A stretch of 64,000 bases of DNA from contig NZ_CP069338.1 in the NCBI RefSeq assembly GCF_016859125.1, positions 4,527,501 to 4,591,500 on the forward strand, read 5' to 3'. How positions within the stretch are numbered: the first letter of the stretch is position 1; each line of letters starts with the position of its first letter. Source of the DNA: Archangium violaceum. GTDB lineage: Bacteria; Myxococcota; Myxococcia; Myxococcales; Myxococcaceae. The notes beneath the pieces are model-generated. The model had not been told where the DNA came from. It saw nothing but the letters and a program-made list of their open reading frames with translations, and made no database searches. Shown here in pieces: positions 21,504 to 30,160 of the stretch. A program made the translations under genes and the position numbers.

Positions 21504-22843
21504 GACGGCTCTTCACTCCCGGCCGGTGGCACCTGGATGCGCGGGACGGGCTCCCAGCCAGGGTCGACGCCAGCTTCGGCGAGGCGCTTCGAAATGTCGT
21601 GCATCTCCTTGTCATCCTCATCGCTCCGCAGCGGGTCGGCGATGAGGAGGCTATAGCGCTGGAGATCCTTGCCGAGATCGGATGGGTGGAGCCGGTCGAT
21701 GCCGAAGAAGGTTCGGTAGATTTCGCTGCCCGTGAGTAGTGCCGGAGACTCCGAGTTCTCCTGGGCGATGACGTTGCCCTTGTCATCGGTGCCCAGGATG
21801 ACGACCTCCTCGCGAGACAGTCCCGGCAGGATCATGGGCGAGTGTGTCGTCACGACGAACTGGAGTTTAGGGAAGACGCGTTTGAGGGTGGGAATGAGGC
21901 CAGGCTGCCACTTGGGATGGAGGTGCAGGTCGATCTCATCGACGAGAATCAGCCCCTCCATCTCGGAAAGTGGGATGGGCCCACCGTTCTCCCAGAACAT
22001 CTGACCGATGATGTCGGCGATCCATGCAATGGTGCTCTGGTAGCCCTGCGAGAGCCAGGTCGCGGGGAGCTTCAACTTCTCGGTACCGACCGTGAGCTCG
22101 AAGCTATGCCTGGCGACGAGGTCGCTCGGGGTCTTCGTTCCGCCTCTCCCCTGCAACTCGACGTTGGTGGTTCGTGGCAGCAACTGGCTGCTCACGAGCG
22201 CCTGATGCATTGCTTGAGCAAACTCTCGGGAGTCTTCGAGCAGATCCGCGAAACCAGTTCCGATGATCCGACCACGGTCGAACAGGGAATTGAGCCTGCT
22301 CAGGATGGGATCTTCTACTTTGTCACTCCCGAAGGGGCGCGGTAATAGACGCGTGGTCCCGTAACCCGCCACGAACCATTGGGGAAGATTGAGGGCCCTG
22401 GCTTCCTCGATGGGATCGAATGAAGAGGAAGGTTCGTTCTCGTCTTCATGCGGGTCGTCGTAGTCCGACTTTCCATCGAAAACGTTATGCCAGGGCTCAA
22501 GATAGACGCTCGAGTGGATGACCGGCGGAGACTCCGGGCGTGGATGGATTCCAGGGTATCTCCGCTGCGCGTGTTGATTCGCGCCGAAGGTGAATTCGGC
22601 GTCGATGGTCAGGGCTGTTCCAATCGTCCTTCGGTCCGGTAGTGACGGCACATCCGCGAGCTGATTGGCGCGTAGGTAGCCGCTCGCCGCCATCGCGATG
22701 GCCTGCAGGATGCTCGTCTTGCAGAGCCCGTTCTCACCAATGAGGACCGTCCACATCCTCGGCTGTCCCCGCGCGTCCCGCAGCGGAAGGCGGAAGTCGC
22801 GTAGCAACTTGAGTCCGGAGATGTTGATGTCGAGGAGGTACAT
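21500..22843 (-). CDS. AAA/ABC-type ATPase, Septu PtuA-like
   Basis: A 447-residue SMC/ABC-like ATPase of the type that drives two-gene anti-phage systems. The Walker A is GENGLCKT (residues 36-43), with Cys41 where the family normally has Gly; GGC to TGC needs one base change. The signature LSQGYQS, Walker B LILVDEIDLHLHP and the TTHSP switch motif are intact. It is the first gene of a two-gene unit with the HNH gene (4-nt overlap), the order seen in Septu loci. In Septu the ATPase and HNH protein form a complex that cleaves DNA during phage infection. No reverse transcriptase is present, so it is not a retron version. Activity is uncertain because of both lesions. Confidence 0.82.
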   Translation of the reverse strand: MYLLDINISGLKLLRDFRLPLRDARGQPRMWTVLIGENGLCKTSILQAIAMAASGYLRANQLADVPSLPDRRTIGTALTIDAEFTFGANQHAQRRYPGIHPRPESPPVIHSSVYLEPWHNVFDGKSDYDDPHEDENEPSSSFDPIEEARALNLPQWFVAGYGTTRLLPRPFGSDKVEDPILSRLNSLFDRGRIIGTGFADLLEDSREFAQAMHQALVSSQLLPRTTNVELQGRGGTKTPSDLVARHSFELTVGTEKLKLPATWLSQGYQSTIAWIADIIGQMFWENGGPIPLSEMEGLILVDEIDLHLHPKWQPGLIPTLKRVFPKLQFVVTTHSPMILPGLSREEVVILGTDDKGNVIAQENSESPALLTGSEIYRTFFGIDRLHPSDLGKDLQRYSLLIADPLRSDEDDKEMHDISKRLAEAGVDPGWEPVPRIQVPPAGSEEPS

Positions 22844-22963
22844 GGTATCCCACGTCGGGCTGAAAGGGCCGCACGCTCTCGGCCCATCATAGCCACGGCC
22901 TCCTCACGGAGCGCCGATATCTGACGCGGGCGTGACATGGGACGAACCGATGGAGTCGGGACG

Positions 22964-22999
22964 ACCCTCACCCTGTCCTCTCCCAGAGAGGCAGAGGGG
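22964..22999 (-). repeat. Single degenerate copy of the ~35-bp hairpin repeat
   Basis: Read on the minus strand it gives CCCCTCTGCCTCTCTGGGAG then AGGACAGGGTGAGGG, matching the repeat copies at 7163, 7229, 37163 and 37231 with several changes. It lies in the spacer between the ClpX-like gene and the PtuA-like ATPase. Confidence 0.65.
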
Positions 23000-23040
23000 A
23001 CGCCTCTTCTCCGCCTTGCCCGTCCGACCGCCGTGCCCGC

Positions 23041-24183
23041 TCAGCGGGTGACGACGCCCACCCGATCTCCATCGAGCACCAGGCGCACGGTGGACACCTC
23101 CGGCTCGCCGAAGTGATCATAGGCGGCGCGCTCCAACTGGGGCACCAGGGCGGCGCGCAGGCCTCGCGCTCCCGTCTCGCGCTTGAGCGCTCGCTGCACC
23201 ACCCACTCGCGCACCGCTGCATCCACCTCCAGGTTCAGCCCCTCGTGGGCGAACTCGCGCTCGTAGGTGCGCAGCACGTTGTCCTCGAGGATGTTGCCCA
23301 GCGTGGCCGCGTCCAGCGGCGAGAAGGAGACGATGCGGCTGAAGCGGCCGATCAGCTCCGGGATGAAGCCGTAGCGCGCGAAGGCCGTCGTCTGTTCGAG
23401 CTGATCCTCCGTCACCTTCTCCGCGATGGCCGCCTCGCGCTTGCTCGTCTCACGACCGAAGCCCATCCGCTCCTTCTGGCCGCCCAGCTCCTCCGCCGTG
23501 CTCTTCAGGCCACTGAAGGCCCCACAGGCGATGAAGGTGATGGCGGACAACTCCAGCGGCATGGGCGGCGTGCGGCTGGTGAAGCCGAAGTCCGGTGGGA
23601 AGTCCGCCTTCGCCGCGCTCATCAGGTTGAGCAGACTGCGCTGCACGCCGAAGCCGCTCACGTCCTTGGTGGTCTGCTGTCCGGCGAAGCGGGCATCGGA
23701 GCGGCTGGTGGCGAGCTTGTCGAACTCGTCCATGCAGATGGCCCCGCAGGCCGCCCACGCCACGTCCCCACCCGCAGCCTCGTACAGCCGCGAGAGCATG
23801 GTGGTCACGTCGTCGCCCACGTAGCCCGTCTCGGAGAACTGGGTGGCGTCCACGAGCACGGTGGGCACGCCGAGAATCTCCTTGAAGAGCAGCTCCACGA
23901 GGAACGTCTTCCCGCTGCCCGTGGGGCCCAGGAAGAGACAGTTCTCGCGCGTGCCGGGCTCGGGGAGGATGCCCTCCAGGTGGATGCGCCGCAGCCGCCG
24001 CACGTGTCGGTAGGCGAGCACCGACGCCGCGCGCCGGGCCTCCGTCTGGCCCCGGTAGCCGAGCTCGGTGAGGCGTTGGTCAATCTCTCGCGGTGAGAGC
24101 ACTTCCAACGCGGCGACGCGCTCGCGAACGGATTCGCCGCGTGCGAAGGAGACGGCCTGCAGATGATCGGGACGTGGGCTCAT
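23041..24183 (-). CDS. ClpX-like AAA+ unfoldase lacking the zinc-binding domain
   Basis: A 380-residue AAA+ protein closely following ClpX: Walker A GPTGSGKT (86-93), pore loop GYVG in SETGYVGDDV, Walker B ICMDEFDKLA, sensor-2 region KRETGARGLRAAL and the LIGRFSRIVSF block. An MGFGRE segment sits where ClpX has its IGF loop for docking ClpP. Unlike ClpX there is no N-terminal four-Cys zinc domain. Residues 1-80 are instead Arg/Glu-rich and helical, implying different adaptor or substrate choice. It could feed ClpP or act alone as a remodeller. Start 24183 (MSPRPD) is chosen for fit to family length; its ribosome-binding site is weak. Confidence 0.85.
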   Translation of the reverse strand: MSPRPDHLQAVSFARGESVRERVAALEVLSPREIDQRLTELGYRGQTEARRAASVLAYRHVRRLRRIHLEGILPEPGTRENCLFLGPTGSGKTFLVELLFKEILGVPTVLVDATQFSETGYVGDDVTTMLSRLYEAAGGDVAWAACGAICMDEFDKLATSRSDARFAGQQTTKDVSGFGVQRSLLNLMSAAKADFPPDFGFTSRTPPMPLELSAITFIACGAFSGLKSTAEELGGQKERMGFGRETSKREAAIAEKVTEDQLEQTTAFARYGFIPELIGRFSRIVSFSPLDAATLGNILEDNVLRTYEREFAHEGLNLEVDAAVREWVVQRALKRETGARGLRAALVPQLERAAYDHFGEPEVSTVRLVLDGDRVGVVTR

Positions 24184-24369
24184 GAAGTAGCCGACATCTT
24201 TCCGTTGTAAAAGGTCATGCGACAAGCGTTGGCTGTCGACTCCGCCAGTGCCCGCCCGCTCTCGGAGGGGGCATCCACCATGCGAGACAGGGCCACCAGT
24301 GAACATCTTCTCGCCTCATTGGCCTGAAGAACACCTGCGGATGGCGTGAGGGTGGATAAGTAGGTGGCC

Positions 24370-26214
24370 ATGGAACGAGCAGAGGATACGCGGAGTCAGG
24401 TGGCTCGCCTGGGGGCCTGGGTGGAGCCGGGCGAGGGTGTGCGCTGGCGCGTCTGGGCTCCGGGGCACCAGAAGGTGGAGGTGGTGCTTCATGGGAAGGA
24501 CGGCCGGCCGGGCACGTCGCTGCCCATGACAGACGAAGGAGGAGGCTTCTTCTCCACGACACTCGCGGGTGAAGGCGCGGGCGTGCGCTACAAGCTGCGG
24601 GTGGATGGGGAAGGCCCCTTCCCGGACCCGTGGAGCCGTTCACAGCCGGACGGTGTGCACGGTCCCTCCGAGGTCGTGGTGCCGGACTTCGCCTGGACGG
24701 ACGCCGGGTGGAAGGGGCCGGGCCCGGAGGCCCAGGTCATCTACGAGGTGCACGTGGGCACCGCCACGCCCGAGGGCACCTTCGAGGCCCTCATTCCCCG
24801 TCTGCGCTCGCTCAAGGAATTGGGCGTCACCACGGTGGAGCTGATGCCGCTGGCCAGCTTCCCGGGCGTGCGCAACTGGGGCTACGACGGCGTGGATCTC
24901 TTCGCCCCGCTCGCGGCCTACGGCGGCCCCGAGGGACTGCGGCGCCTCGTCGACGCGGCCCACGCCGAGGGGCTCGCGGTGCTCATCGACGCCGTCTACA
25001 ACCACTACGGGCCGGACGGGAACTACCTGCGCTGCTACTCGCCCTACTACTTCACCGGCCGCCACCACACGCCCTGGGGCGAGGCCGTCAACTACGACGG
25101 CGAGGGCTCCGCGGTGGTGCGCTCGCTGGTGCTCTCCAACGTGGAGATGTGGATTCGCGACTACCACGCGGACGGGCTGCGCCTTGACGCGGCCCACGCC
25201 ATCCTCGATGACGGCACGCCGCACCTGCTCACGGAGATCGCCGAGCGGGCTCGTGCCGCGGCGCCCGGCCGGCGGGTGGTCATCATCGCGGAGGACGAGC
25301 GCAACGACACGCGCCTGGTGCGTCCGCGAGACCAGGGGGGCTACGGACTGGACGGCGTCTGGGCGGACGACTTCCACCACCAGATGCGCCGGGCCTTCGC
25401 CGGGGACAGCGAGGGCTACTACCGCGACTACACCGGGAGCACGGAGGACATCGCGCGCACGCTGCGCCAGGGCTGGTTCTACGAGGGCCAGGTGTCCCAG
25501 GTGCACGGCCGGGTCCGTGGCACGCCCGCGAGCGGCGCGGAGCCCTGGCAGCTCGTGCTCTGCATCCAGAACCACGACCAGGTGGGCAACCGCGCGCACG
25601 GCGAGCGGTTGGGAGCGGACGTGTCCCCAGCGGCCTTCCGGGCGATGAGCGCGCTGCTGCTGCTGGCGCCCTACACGCCGCTGCTCTTCATGGGGCAGGA
25701 ATGGAACGCGAGCACGCCCTTCCTGTACTTCACCGACCACAACGCCGAGCTGGGCAGGCTGGTGACGGAGGGACGGCGCAAGGAGTTCGCCGGCTTCGCG
25801 CGCTTCTCGGGTGACACGGTGCCGGACCCGCAGGCGGTGGAGACCTTCACGCGCTCGAAGCTCGACTGGAGCGAGGCCGGGCGGCCGGAGCACGCCGGGG
25901 TGCTCGCCCTCTACCGCGAGCTGTTGCGTCTGCGCGCCACGGACCCCTGCCTGAAGGAGCACCGCCGGGGCCACTTCGACGCGCGGCCCACGGGCTCGCA
26001 CGGGCTGGTGCTGGAGCGCCGGGGCCCTGGGGGCGCGCTCCACGTCATCGTCAACGTGAAGGGGACGCTGGAGCACCGGGTGCCCGCCAACGCGGAGCTG
26101 GTGCTGTGGACCGAGTCACCCCGCTTCGGCGGCACCCAGGAGCAGGAGCCGCTGCGAAGCGGGGTGGTGCGGCTCGAGGGTCCCTCGGCCGTGGTGGTCC
26201 GCATCAAGGACTGA
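24370..26214 (+). CDS. treZ: Malto-oligosyltrehalose trehalohydrolase
   Basis: A 614-residue GH13 enzyme that releases trehalose from maltooligosyl trehalose, the second step of the TreY-TreZ pathway. An N-terminal beta-sandwich (VRWRVWAPGHQKVEVVL) precedes the catalytic barrel. Catalytic residues are visible as D273 in DGLRLDAAH, E308 in IIAEDERND and D403 in IQNHDQVGN. The short spacing and the WGYDGVDLFAP segment favour TreZ over the branching enzyme GlgB. TreY is not in the window. A GTG at 24364 is an alternative start six bases upstream. Divergent from the ClpX-like gene across about 186 bp. Trehalose fits stress or spore protection in myxobacteria. Confidence 0.88.
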   Translation: MERAEDTRSQVARLGAWVEPGEGVRWRVWAPGHQKVEVVLHGKDGRPGTSLPMTDEGGGFFSTTLAGEGAGVRYKLRVDGEGPFPDPWSRSQPDGVHGPSEVVVPDFAWTDAGWKGPGPEAQVIYEVHVGTATPEGTFEALIPRLRSLKELGVTTVELMPLASFPGVRNWGYDGVDLFAPLAAYGGPEGLRRLVDAAHAEGLAVLIDAVYNHYGPDGNYLRCYSPYYFTGRHHTPWGEAVNYDGEGSAVVRSLVLSNVEMWIRDYHADGLRLDAAHAILDDGTPHLLTEIAERARAAAPGRRVVIIAEDERNDTRLVRPRDQGGYGLDGVWADDFHHQMRRAFAGDSEGYYRDYTGSTEDIARTLRQGWFYEGQVSQVHGRVRGTPASGAEPWQLVLCIQNHDQVGNRAHGERLGADVSPAAFRAMSALLLLAPYTPLLFMGQEWNASTPFLYFTDHNAELGRLVTEGRRKEFAGFARFSGDTVPDPQAVETFTRSKLDWSEAGRPEHAGVLALYRELLRLRATDPCLKEHRRGHFDARPTGSHGLVLERRGPGGALHVIVNVKGTLEHRVPANAELVLWTESPRFGGTQEQEPLRSGVVRLEGPSAVVVRIKD

Positions 26215-26237
26215 GTCCCGGGCAGTCAGGGCGGTGC

Positions 26238-26846
26238 CTAGAACGCGCCGCCCACCTGGATGCCGAGGTTGACGATGTTGCCGCTCTCGGCCACGCCCAG
26301 GTTCTCGCCACCGAGCAACCGGTACGAGGCGCGTGCACCGGCCGTGATGCCGCCGAGGTCGTATTCGACGCCCGCGGCGAACGGCACCTCGGTGATGACG
26401 TCGTTCTCGAAGAACACCTCCCCGGTTTCGCTCGGGTTGAGCAAGCTCACACCGACGCCCGCGCCGACGAAGGGCCGCAGGTTGCGGTTGGCGCCGAGCT
26501 CCGGGCCCACCTTGGCGAGCGCGCCCAGGTTGTGACGCCACAGGCCTCCGTCGATGTCCTCGAACGCGTTGCGTGAGCCCTCGTAGCCGAGCTCGAGGCC
26601 CAGCAGTGGCAGCGGGCGGGAACTGGCCTGCACGCCGAGGAAGCCACCCGCCACCGTCTCCGCTCCCAGGTCGCCCGTGAAGGCGCTCAAGCCGCCACTC
26701 ACGCTGACGTTCAGGTCCTGGGTGAGACTCCGGCGCGCGTCATCCGCGTCGAAGATGCGCTCGTCGCGATCCTGGGCGAGCGCGGGCACCGCCAGCAGCG
26801 AGGCCGCGGCGACGGCGCCGAGACCCCAGCTCTTCTTGAAGCTCAT
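26238..26846 (-). CDS. Outer-membrane beta-barrel protein (OmpA/OmpW-like)
   Basis: A 202-residue exported protein: signal peptide cleaved after VPALA (about residue 24), then a beta-rich region of roughly eight amphipathic strands with Gly/aromatic alternation (GLELGYEGSRN, LRPFVGAGVGVSLL, ITAGARASYRLLGG). It ends in Phe (VGGAF), the usual barrel C-terminal signature. There is no peptidoglycan-binding domain. It is probably a small eight-stranded barrel of structural or unknown role. The start follows GGGAGGC at good spacing. It converges with treZ 23 bp away. Confidence 0.75.
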   Translation of the reverse strand: MSFKKSWGLGAVAAASLLAVPALAQDRDERIFDADDARRSLTQDLNVSVSGGLSAFTGDLGAETVAGGFLGVQASSRPLPLLGLELGYEGSRNAFEDIDGGLWRHNLGALAKVGPELGANRNLRPFVGAGVGVSLLNPSETGEVFFENDVITEVPFAAGVEYDLGGITAGARASYRLLGGENLGVAESGNIVNLGIQVGGAF

Positions 26847-27020
26847 GATGTTGCCTCCCTGTGTCCCCCCGTTCGTTCGAGGGGTCTGTCGAAAACTGGG
26901 CGCGGGCCCTGGGGACTGGAAGCGCACGCGTCCAAGCTCCCCGCCACCGCCCCCCCCCAGGCGGCCAGGCACATGAAGTCAGGCTCTTGAAGTTTGGGGG
27001 GCGGGCGAGCGGGCGTCTAT

Positions 27021-28337
27021 ATGGCGCCCATGGAAGCTCTCGAGCGTTTGTTCCACATCCGTGAGCGGGGCTCGTCCGTCGGGACGGAGCTGCGCGCGGG
27101 CCTGGTGACGTTCCTGACCATGGCCTACATCCTGCTGGTCAACCCGCAGATCCTCTCCGAGGCCGGAATGCCGGTCTCGGATGTGACGGTGGCCACGGCG
27201 CTGGGCGCGGCATTCGGCACGCTGCTGATGGGCGTGTACGCGAACTACCCTTTCGCATTGGCGCCGGGCATGGGGCTCAACGCCTACTTCACCTATGGCG
27301 TGGTGAAGGGCCTGGGCGTGGACTGGCGCTTCGCGCTGACGGCGGTGTTCCTCGAGGGCCTGCTGTTCATCGTGCTGTCCTGGGGCGGCATCCGGACCCT
27401 CATCCTCCGGGCCATTCCGGCACCCATCAAGGTGGCGACGACCACGGGCATCGGCCTGTTCCTGGCGCTCATCGGGTTGAGGAACGCGGGGCTGGTGGTG
27501 GACAGCCCGGCCACGCTGGTGCAGCTCGGGGTGCTGCATGCGCCGGTGCCGCTGCTGGCGCTGGTGGGCCTGGTCATCATCGGCGTGCTGTCATCGCGCA
27601 AGGTGAAGGGCGCGCTGTTGATTGGCATCGCGGCGGTGGCGGTGGCGGCGTGGGTGATGGGGCTGGCGAAGGCGCCAGAGGCATGGGTGAGCGTGCCGAG
27701 CCTTCCGCGGGAGACGTTCTGGGCGTTCGACTTCTCGCAGGTGCTGACGGGGAAGTTCCTGACGGTGATGCTGGCGTTCCTCTTCGTGGACGTGTTCGAC
27801 ACGGCGGGCACGCTGCTGGGCGTGGGGCGGATTGGAGGCTTCCTGAAGCCGAACGGGGAGTTGCCGGGAGCGAGCCGGGGCTTCATGGCGGACGCGGTGG
27901 GCACGGTGGCTGGAGCGGCGTTCGGCACCAGCACGGTGACCTGCTACATCGAGTCGGCGGCGGGAGTGGAGGAGGGCGGGCGCACGGGGCTGACGGCGGT
28001 GATGGTGTCGGTGCTCTTCCTGCTGTCGCTCTTCTTCGTACCGACGCTGGCGGCGATTCCTCCGGTGGCGACGGCGCCGGTGCTGGTGGTGGTGGGCGCG
28101 TTGATGATGGGCGGGGCGCGCGAGCTGGAGTGGGGCCGGATGGATGAGGCGCTGCCCGGCTTCCTGACGATTGCCCTGATGCCTTTCACGTACTCCATCG
28201 CGAATGGCATCAGCGCGGGCATCGTGTCGTTCGCGGCGCTGAAGCTGCTGTCGGGGCGCCCGCGCGAGGTGCACCCGGTGGTGTATGTGTTGGCGGCGCT
28301 GCTGGTGCTGCACTACGCCACGAGCGGCGGAGCCTGA
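27021..28337 (+). CDS. AzgA/PbuG-type purine (NCS2) permease
   Basis: A 438-residue inner-membrane permease with about 12-14 hydrophobic segments. The N-terminal ELRAGLVTFLTMAYILLVNP and the APGMGLNAYFTY motif are hallmarks of the AzgA subfamily of nucleobase transporters, which import adenine, guanine or hypoxanthine with protons. The later DVFDTAGTLLGVG and GTSTVTCYIESAAGVEEGGRTG segments are the conserved substrate-site blocks. An ATG at 27030 gives MEALERLF and is an equally plausible start. It converges with the epimerase gene at 28370. No purine riboswitch was seen upstream. Confidence 0.88.
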   Translation: MAPMEALERLFHIRERGSSVGTELRAGLVTFLTMAYILLVNPQILSEAGMPVSDVTVATALGAAFGTLLMGVYANYPFALAPGMGLNAYFTYGVVKGLGVDWRFALTAVFLEGLLFIVLSWGGIRTLILRAIPAPIKVATTTGIGLFLALIGLRNAGLVVDSPATLVQLGVLHAPVPLLALVGLVIIGVLSSRKVKGALLIGIAAVAVAAWVMGLAKAPEAWVSVPSLPRETFWAFDFSQVLTGKFLTVMLAFLFVDVFDTAGTLLGVGRIGGFLKPNGELPGASRGFMADAVGTVAGAAFGTSTVTCYIESAAGVEEGGRTGLTAVMVSVLFLLSLFFVPTLAAIPPVATAPVLVVVGALMMGGARELEWGRMDEALPGFLTIALMPFTYSIANGISAGIVSFAALKLLSGRPREVHPVVYVLAALLVLHYATSGGA

Positions 28338-28369
28338 CGGGGATTGCCTCACCGCGCCGGGGCCCCAAC

Positions 28370-29329
28370 CTACGCGCGTTCCGCGAGCGCTTCGGCTGAG
28401 CGAGCCGCTGGACGCTTCAGGATGTCCCGCAGGGCCTCCTCGAGCCGGAAGTAGCGGAACGAGTACCCGGAGCGCACGGCGACGCGAGGCACCACGCGCT
28501 GGGACACCACGAGCTCCTCGGCCATTTCCCCGAGCGCGAGCCGCAGCAGACCCGAGGGAAAGTGGAAGAGGGTGGGGCGGCGCAGGAGCGAGGCGAGGGT
28601 CCGGGTGAACTCGCGGTTGCGCACGGGCTCGGGGGCGGTGGCGTTGAGCGGGCCGGACACGTCGGGGCACGAGGCGGCGTGGAGGAAGAGCCCGAGGACA
28701 TCCTCTTCGTGGGCCCACGGCATCCACGGGTTGCCATCGCCGATGCACCCACCGAGCCCCACGCGGAACTGCCCGAGCAGCTTGCCGAGGAACCCTCGAC
28801 TCTCGCCGAGGACCATGCCGATGCGCGGCGTCACCACACGCCAGCCCGAGACCTCCGCCGCGGACGCGGCCTGCTCCCACTCGCGGCACAGTCCGGCGAG
28901 GAAGCCGGTGCCGGAGGCCGAGCCCTCCTCCAGCACCTCATCGCCGCAGGGGCCGTAGAAGCCCACGGCGGACGCGGACACCAGCACGCCGGGACGCGAG
29001 GCGCGCAGTCCCTCGACGAGGTGGCGCGTGCCCACCACGCGGCTGTCGCGGATGCGTGCCTTCTTCTCCGGCGTCCACCATCCACTCATGGCGAGTGGCT
29101 CTCCCGCGAGGTGGAACACCACGTCCACGCCCTCGAGGGCCTCGGCCGGAGGCGGGCCGGCCAGGGGCTCCCAGGCGTGCGCCTCCACGTCGCCGAGTAC
29201 CGCGCGTGCACGCGCGACATCCCGTGTCAGCACCACGGGGCGGGCCAGTCGCGCCACCAGTCGCCTCCCGAGGTACCCCGTGGCTCCTGTCACCAGCACC
29301 CGCTGCTCCGTCAACGCCTGTGTCTTCAT
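28370..29329 (-). CDS. TIGR01777-type NAD(P)-dependent epimerase
   Basis: A 319-residue SDR-fold protein with nucleotide loop GATGYLG (residues 15-21), the family block FHLAGEPLA, a SASAVGFYG active-site segment and the C-terminal DUF1731-like region (PSGLLRLALGEMAEELV). This is the YfcH/SDR39U1 group, whose substrate is not established. The start at 29329 follows GGAGGATG. A perfect 16-bp palindrome sits 29-44 bp upstream, and a related site fronts the PadR gene. The PadR protein at 29431 is therefore the likely regulator. Confidence 0.85.
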   Translation of the reverse strand: MKTQALTEQRVLVTGATGYLGRRLVARLARPVVLTRDVARARAVLGDVEAHAWEPLAGPPPAEALEGVDVVFHLAGEPLAMSGWWTPEKKARIRDSRVVGTRHLVEGLRASRPGVLVSASAVGFYGPCGDEVLEEGSASGTGFLAGLCREWEQAASAAEVSGWRVVTPRIGMVLGESRGFLGKLLGQFRVGLGGCIGDGNPWMPWAHEEDVLGLFLHAASCPDVSGPLNATAPEPVRNREFTRTLASLLRRPTLFHFPSGLLRLALGEMAEELVVSQRVVPRVAVRSGYSFRYFRLEEALRDILKRPAARSAEALAERA

Positions 29330-29357
29330 CGCATCCTCCTTCATGGACAATATTGTT

Positions 29358-29373
29358 TGGTCAAATTTGACCA
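29358..29373. promoter_or_regulatory. Perfect palindrome, probable PadR operator
   Basis: TGGTCAAATTTGACCA is a perfect 16-bp dyad in an AT-rich patch between the PadR stop and the epimerase start. PadR regulators bind such dyads. A diverged copy lies just before the PadR start. Confidence 0.65.
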
Positions 29374-29430
29374 TCCGCGCCCGCGAACACGCCGGGACCA
29401 GGCGCTCCGGTGGGCTCGAGAGGCCGGGGC

Positions 29431-29994
29431 CTACCGGGTATCGGGCTTCGCTCGGGTGCGCCCTCGCGACGCGGGCAGCTCGCGCAGACCGCGCAGCAGG
29501 GCCAGGTCCGCTTCGATGTGCTGGCGGGCGTTGGCGAAGAAGAGCTGGAGCTCGGGAGGCATCGCGCCGACGTTGGCCTTGGCGCCCTCGCCCTCCTTCC
29601 ACTGTGCCAGCTCTCGCTCCAACTGGGGGATGAGGGCCTCGGCGGCGGCCAGGAGCTCCGCTCGGGGAATGGCGTCGTGGAAGGCGAGCGCCGCGTAGAA
29701 GTCCGTGGGGAAGGAGCGGGGCGGGTGCTTCAAGGCCTCGCGCAGCAGCGCACGGAAGGCGTCGCGGCCTTCGTCGGTGATGGCGTACACGGCCCGTAGC
29801 CGGTGTCCCGTCTGCTCCGTGGCCTGCACCCGGACGAGTCCCTCGTCGGCCATCTTCTTGAGCGCGTGGTAGATGGAGCCGGGCAGTACGTCCGCCCACG
29901 CGTCCACGCGGCTGACCTCGAAGGCGCGCTGCATCTCGTAGCCGTGCATCGGCGCGCGCGTCAGCATGCCCAGGATGAGCAGCCGGGTGCTCAT
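29431..29994 (-). CDS. PadR-family transcriptional regulator
   Basis: A 187-residue regulator. Residues 1-80 form the winged helix: ILGMLTRAPMHGYEMQRAF, then the recognition stretch PGSIYHALKKMADEGLV and the wing TGHRLRAVYAITDEGR, the standard PadR signature. The C-terminal half (about residues 95-170) is the helical dimerisation region of the Vir_act_alpha_C type. It is probably a repressor released by a small molecule. Near-palindromes at 29358 and 30043 suggest control of both the downstream epimerase and itself. Confidence 0.9.
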   Translation of the reverse strand: MSTRLLILGMLTRAPMHGYEMQRAFEVSRVDAWADVLPGSIYHALKKMADEGLVRVQATEQTGHRLRAVYAITDEGRDAFRALLREALKHPPRSFPTDFYAALAFHDAIPRAELLAAAEALIPQLERELAQWKEGEGAKANVGAMPPELQLFFANARQHIEADLALLRGLRELPASRGRTRAKPDTR

Positions 29995-30042
29995 GGATTC
30001 TCCCTCTCCTCGGCGAGGAACCCTATAGGGCTCGAGGATGAA

Positions 30043-30058
30043 TGGTCAAGTTTGAGTA
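30043..30058. promoter_or_regulatory. Imperfect palindrome before the PadR gene
   Basis: TGGTCAAGTTTGAGTA keeps the left half and spacing of the perfect dyad at 29358 and loses the right half. It lies 49 bp upstream of the PadR start, suggesting autoregulation at lower affinity. Confidence 0.5.
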
Positions 30059-30160
30059 TGTGGGCGCGAACTTCCATCCGGGTCGCCCGGTGTCCTGGAG
30101 GGCAGGCGCGGGTTGGCGGGGCACGACGCCGGACACACTCTTCCCGGAAGGAGGTCTGCC

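Noticed and set aside
20681-22843. Retron interpretation of the ATPase-HNH pair
   Set aside because: No reverse transcriptase and no msr/msd-like structured RNA were seen around the pair.
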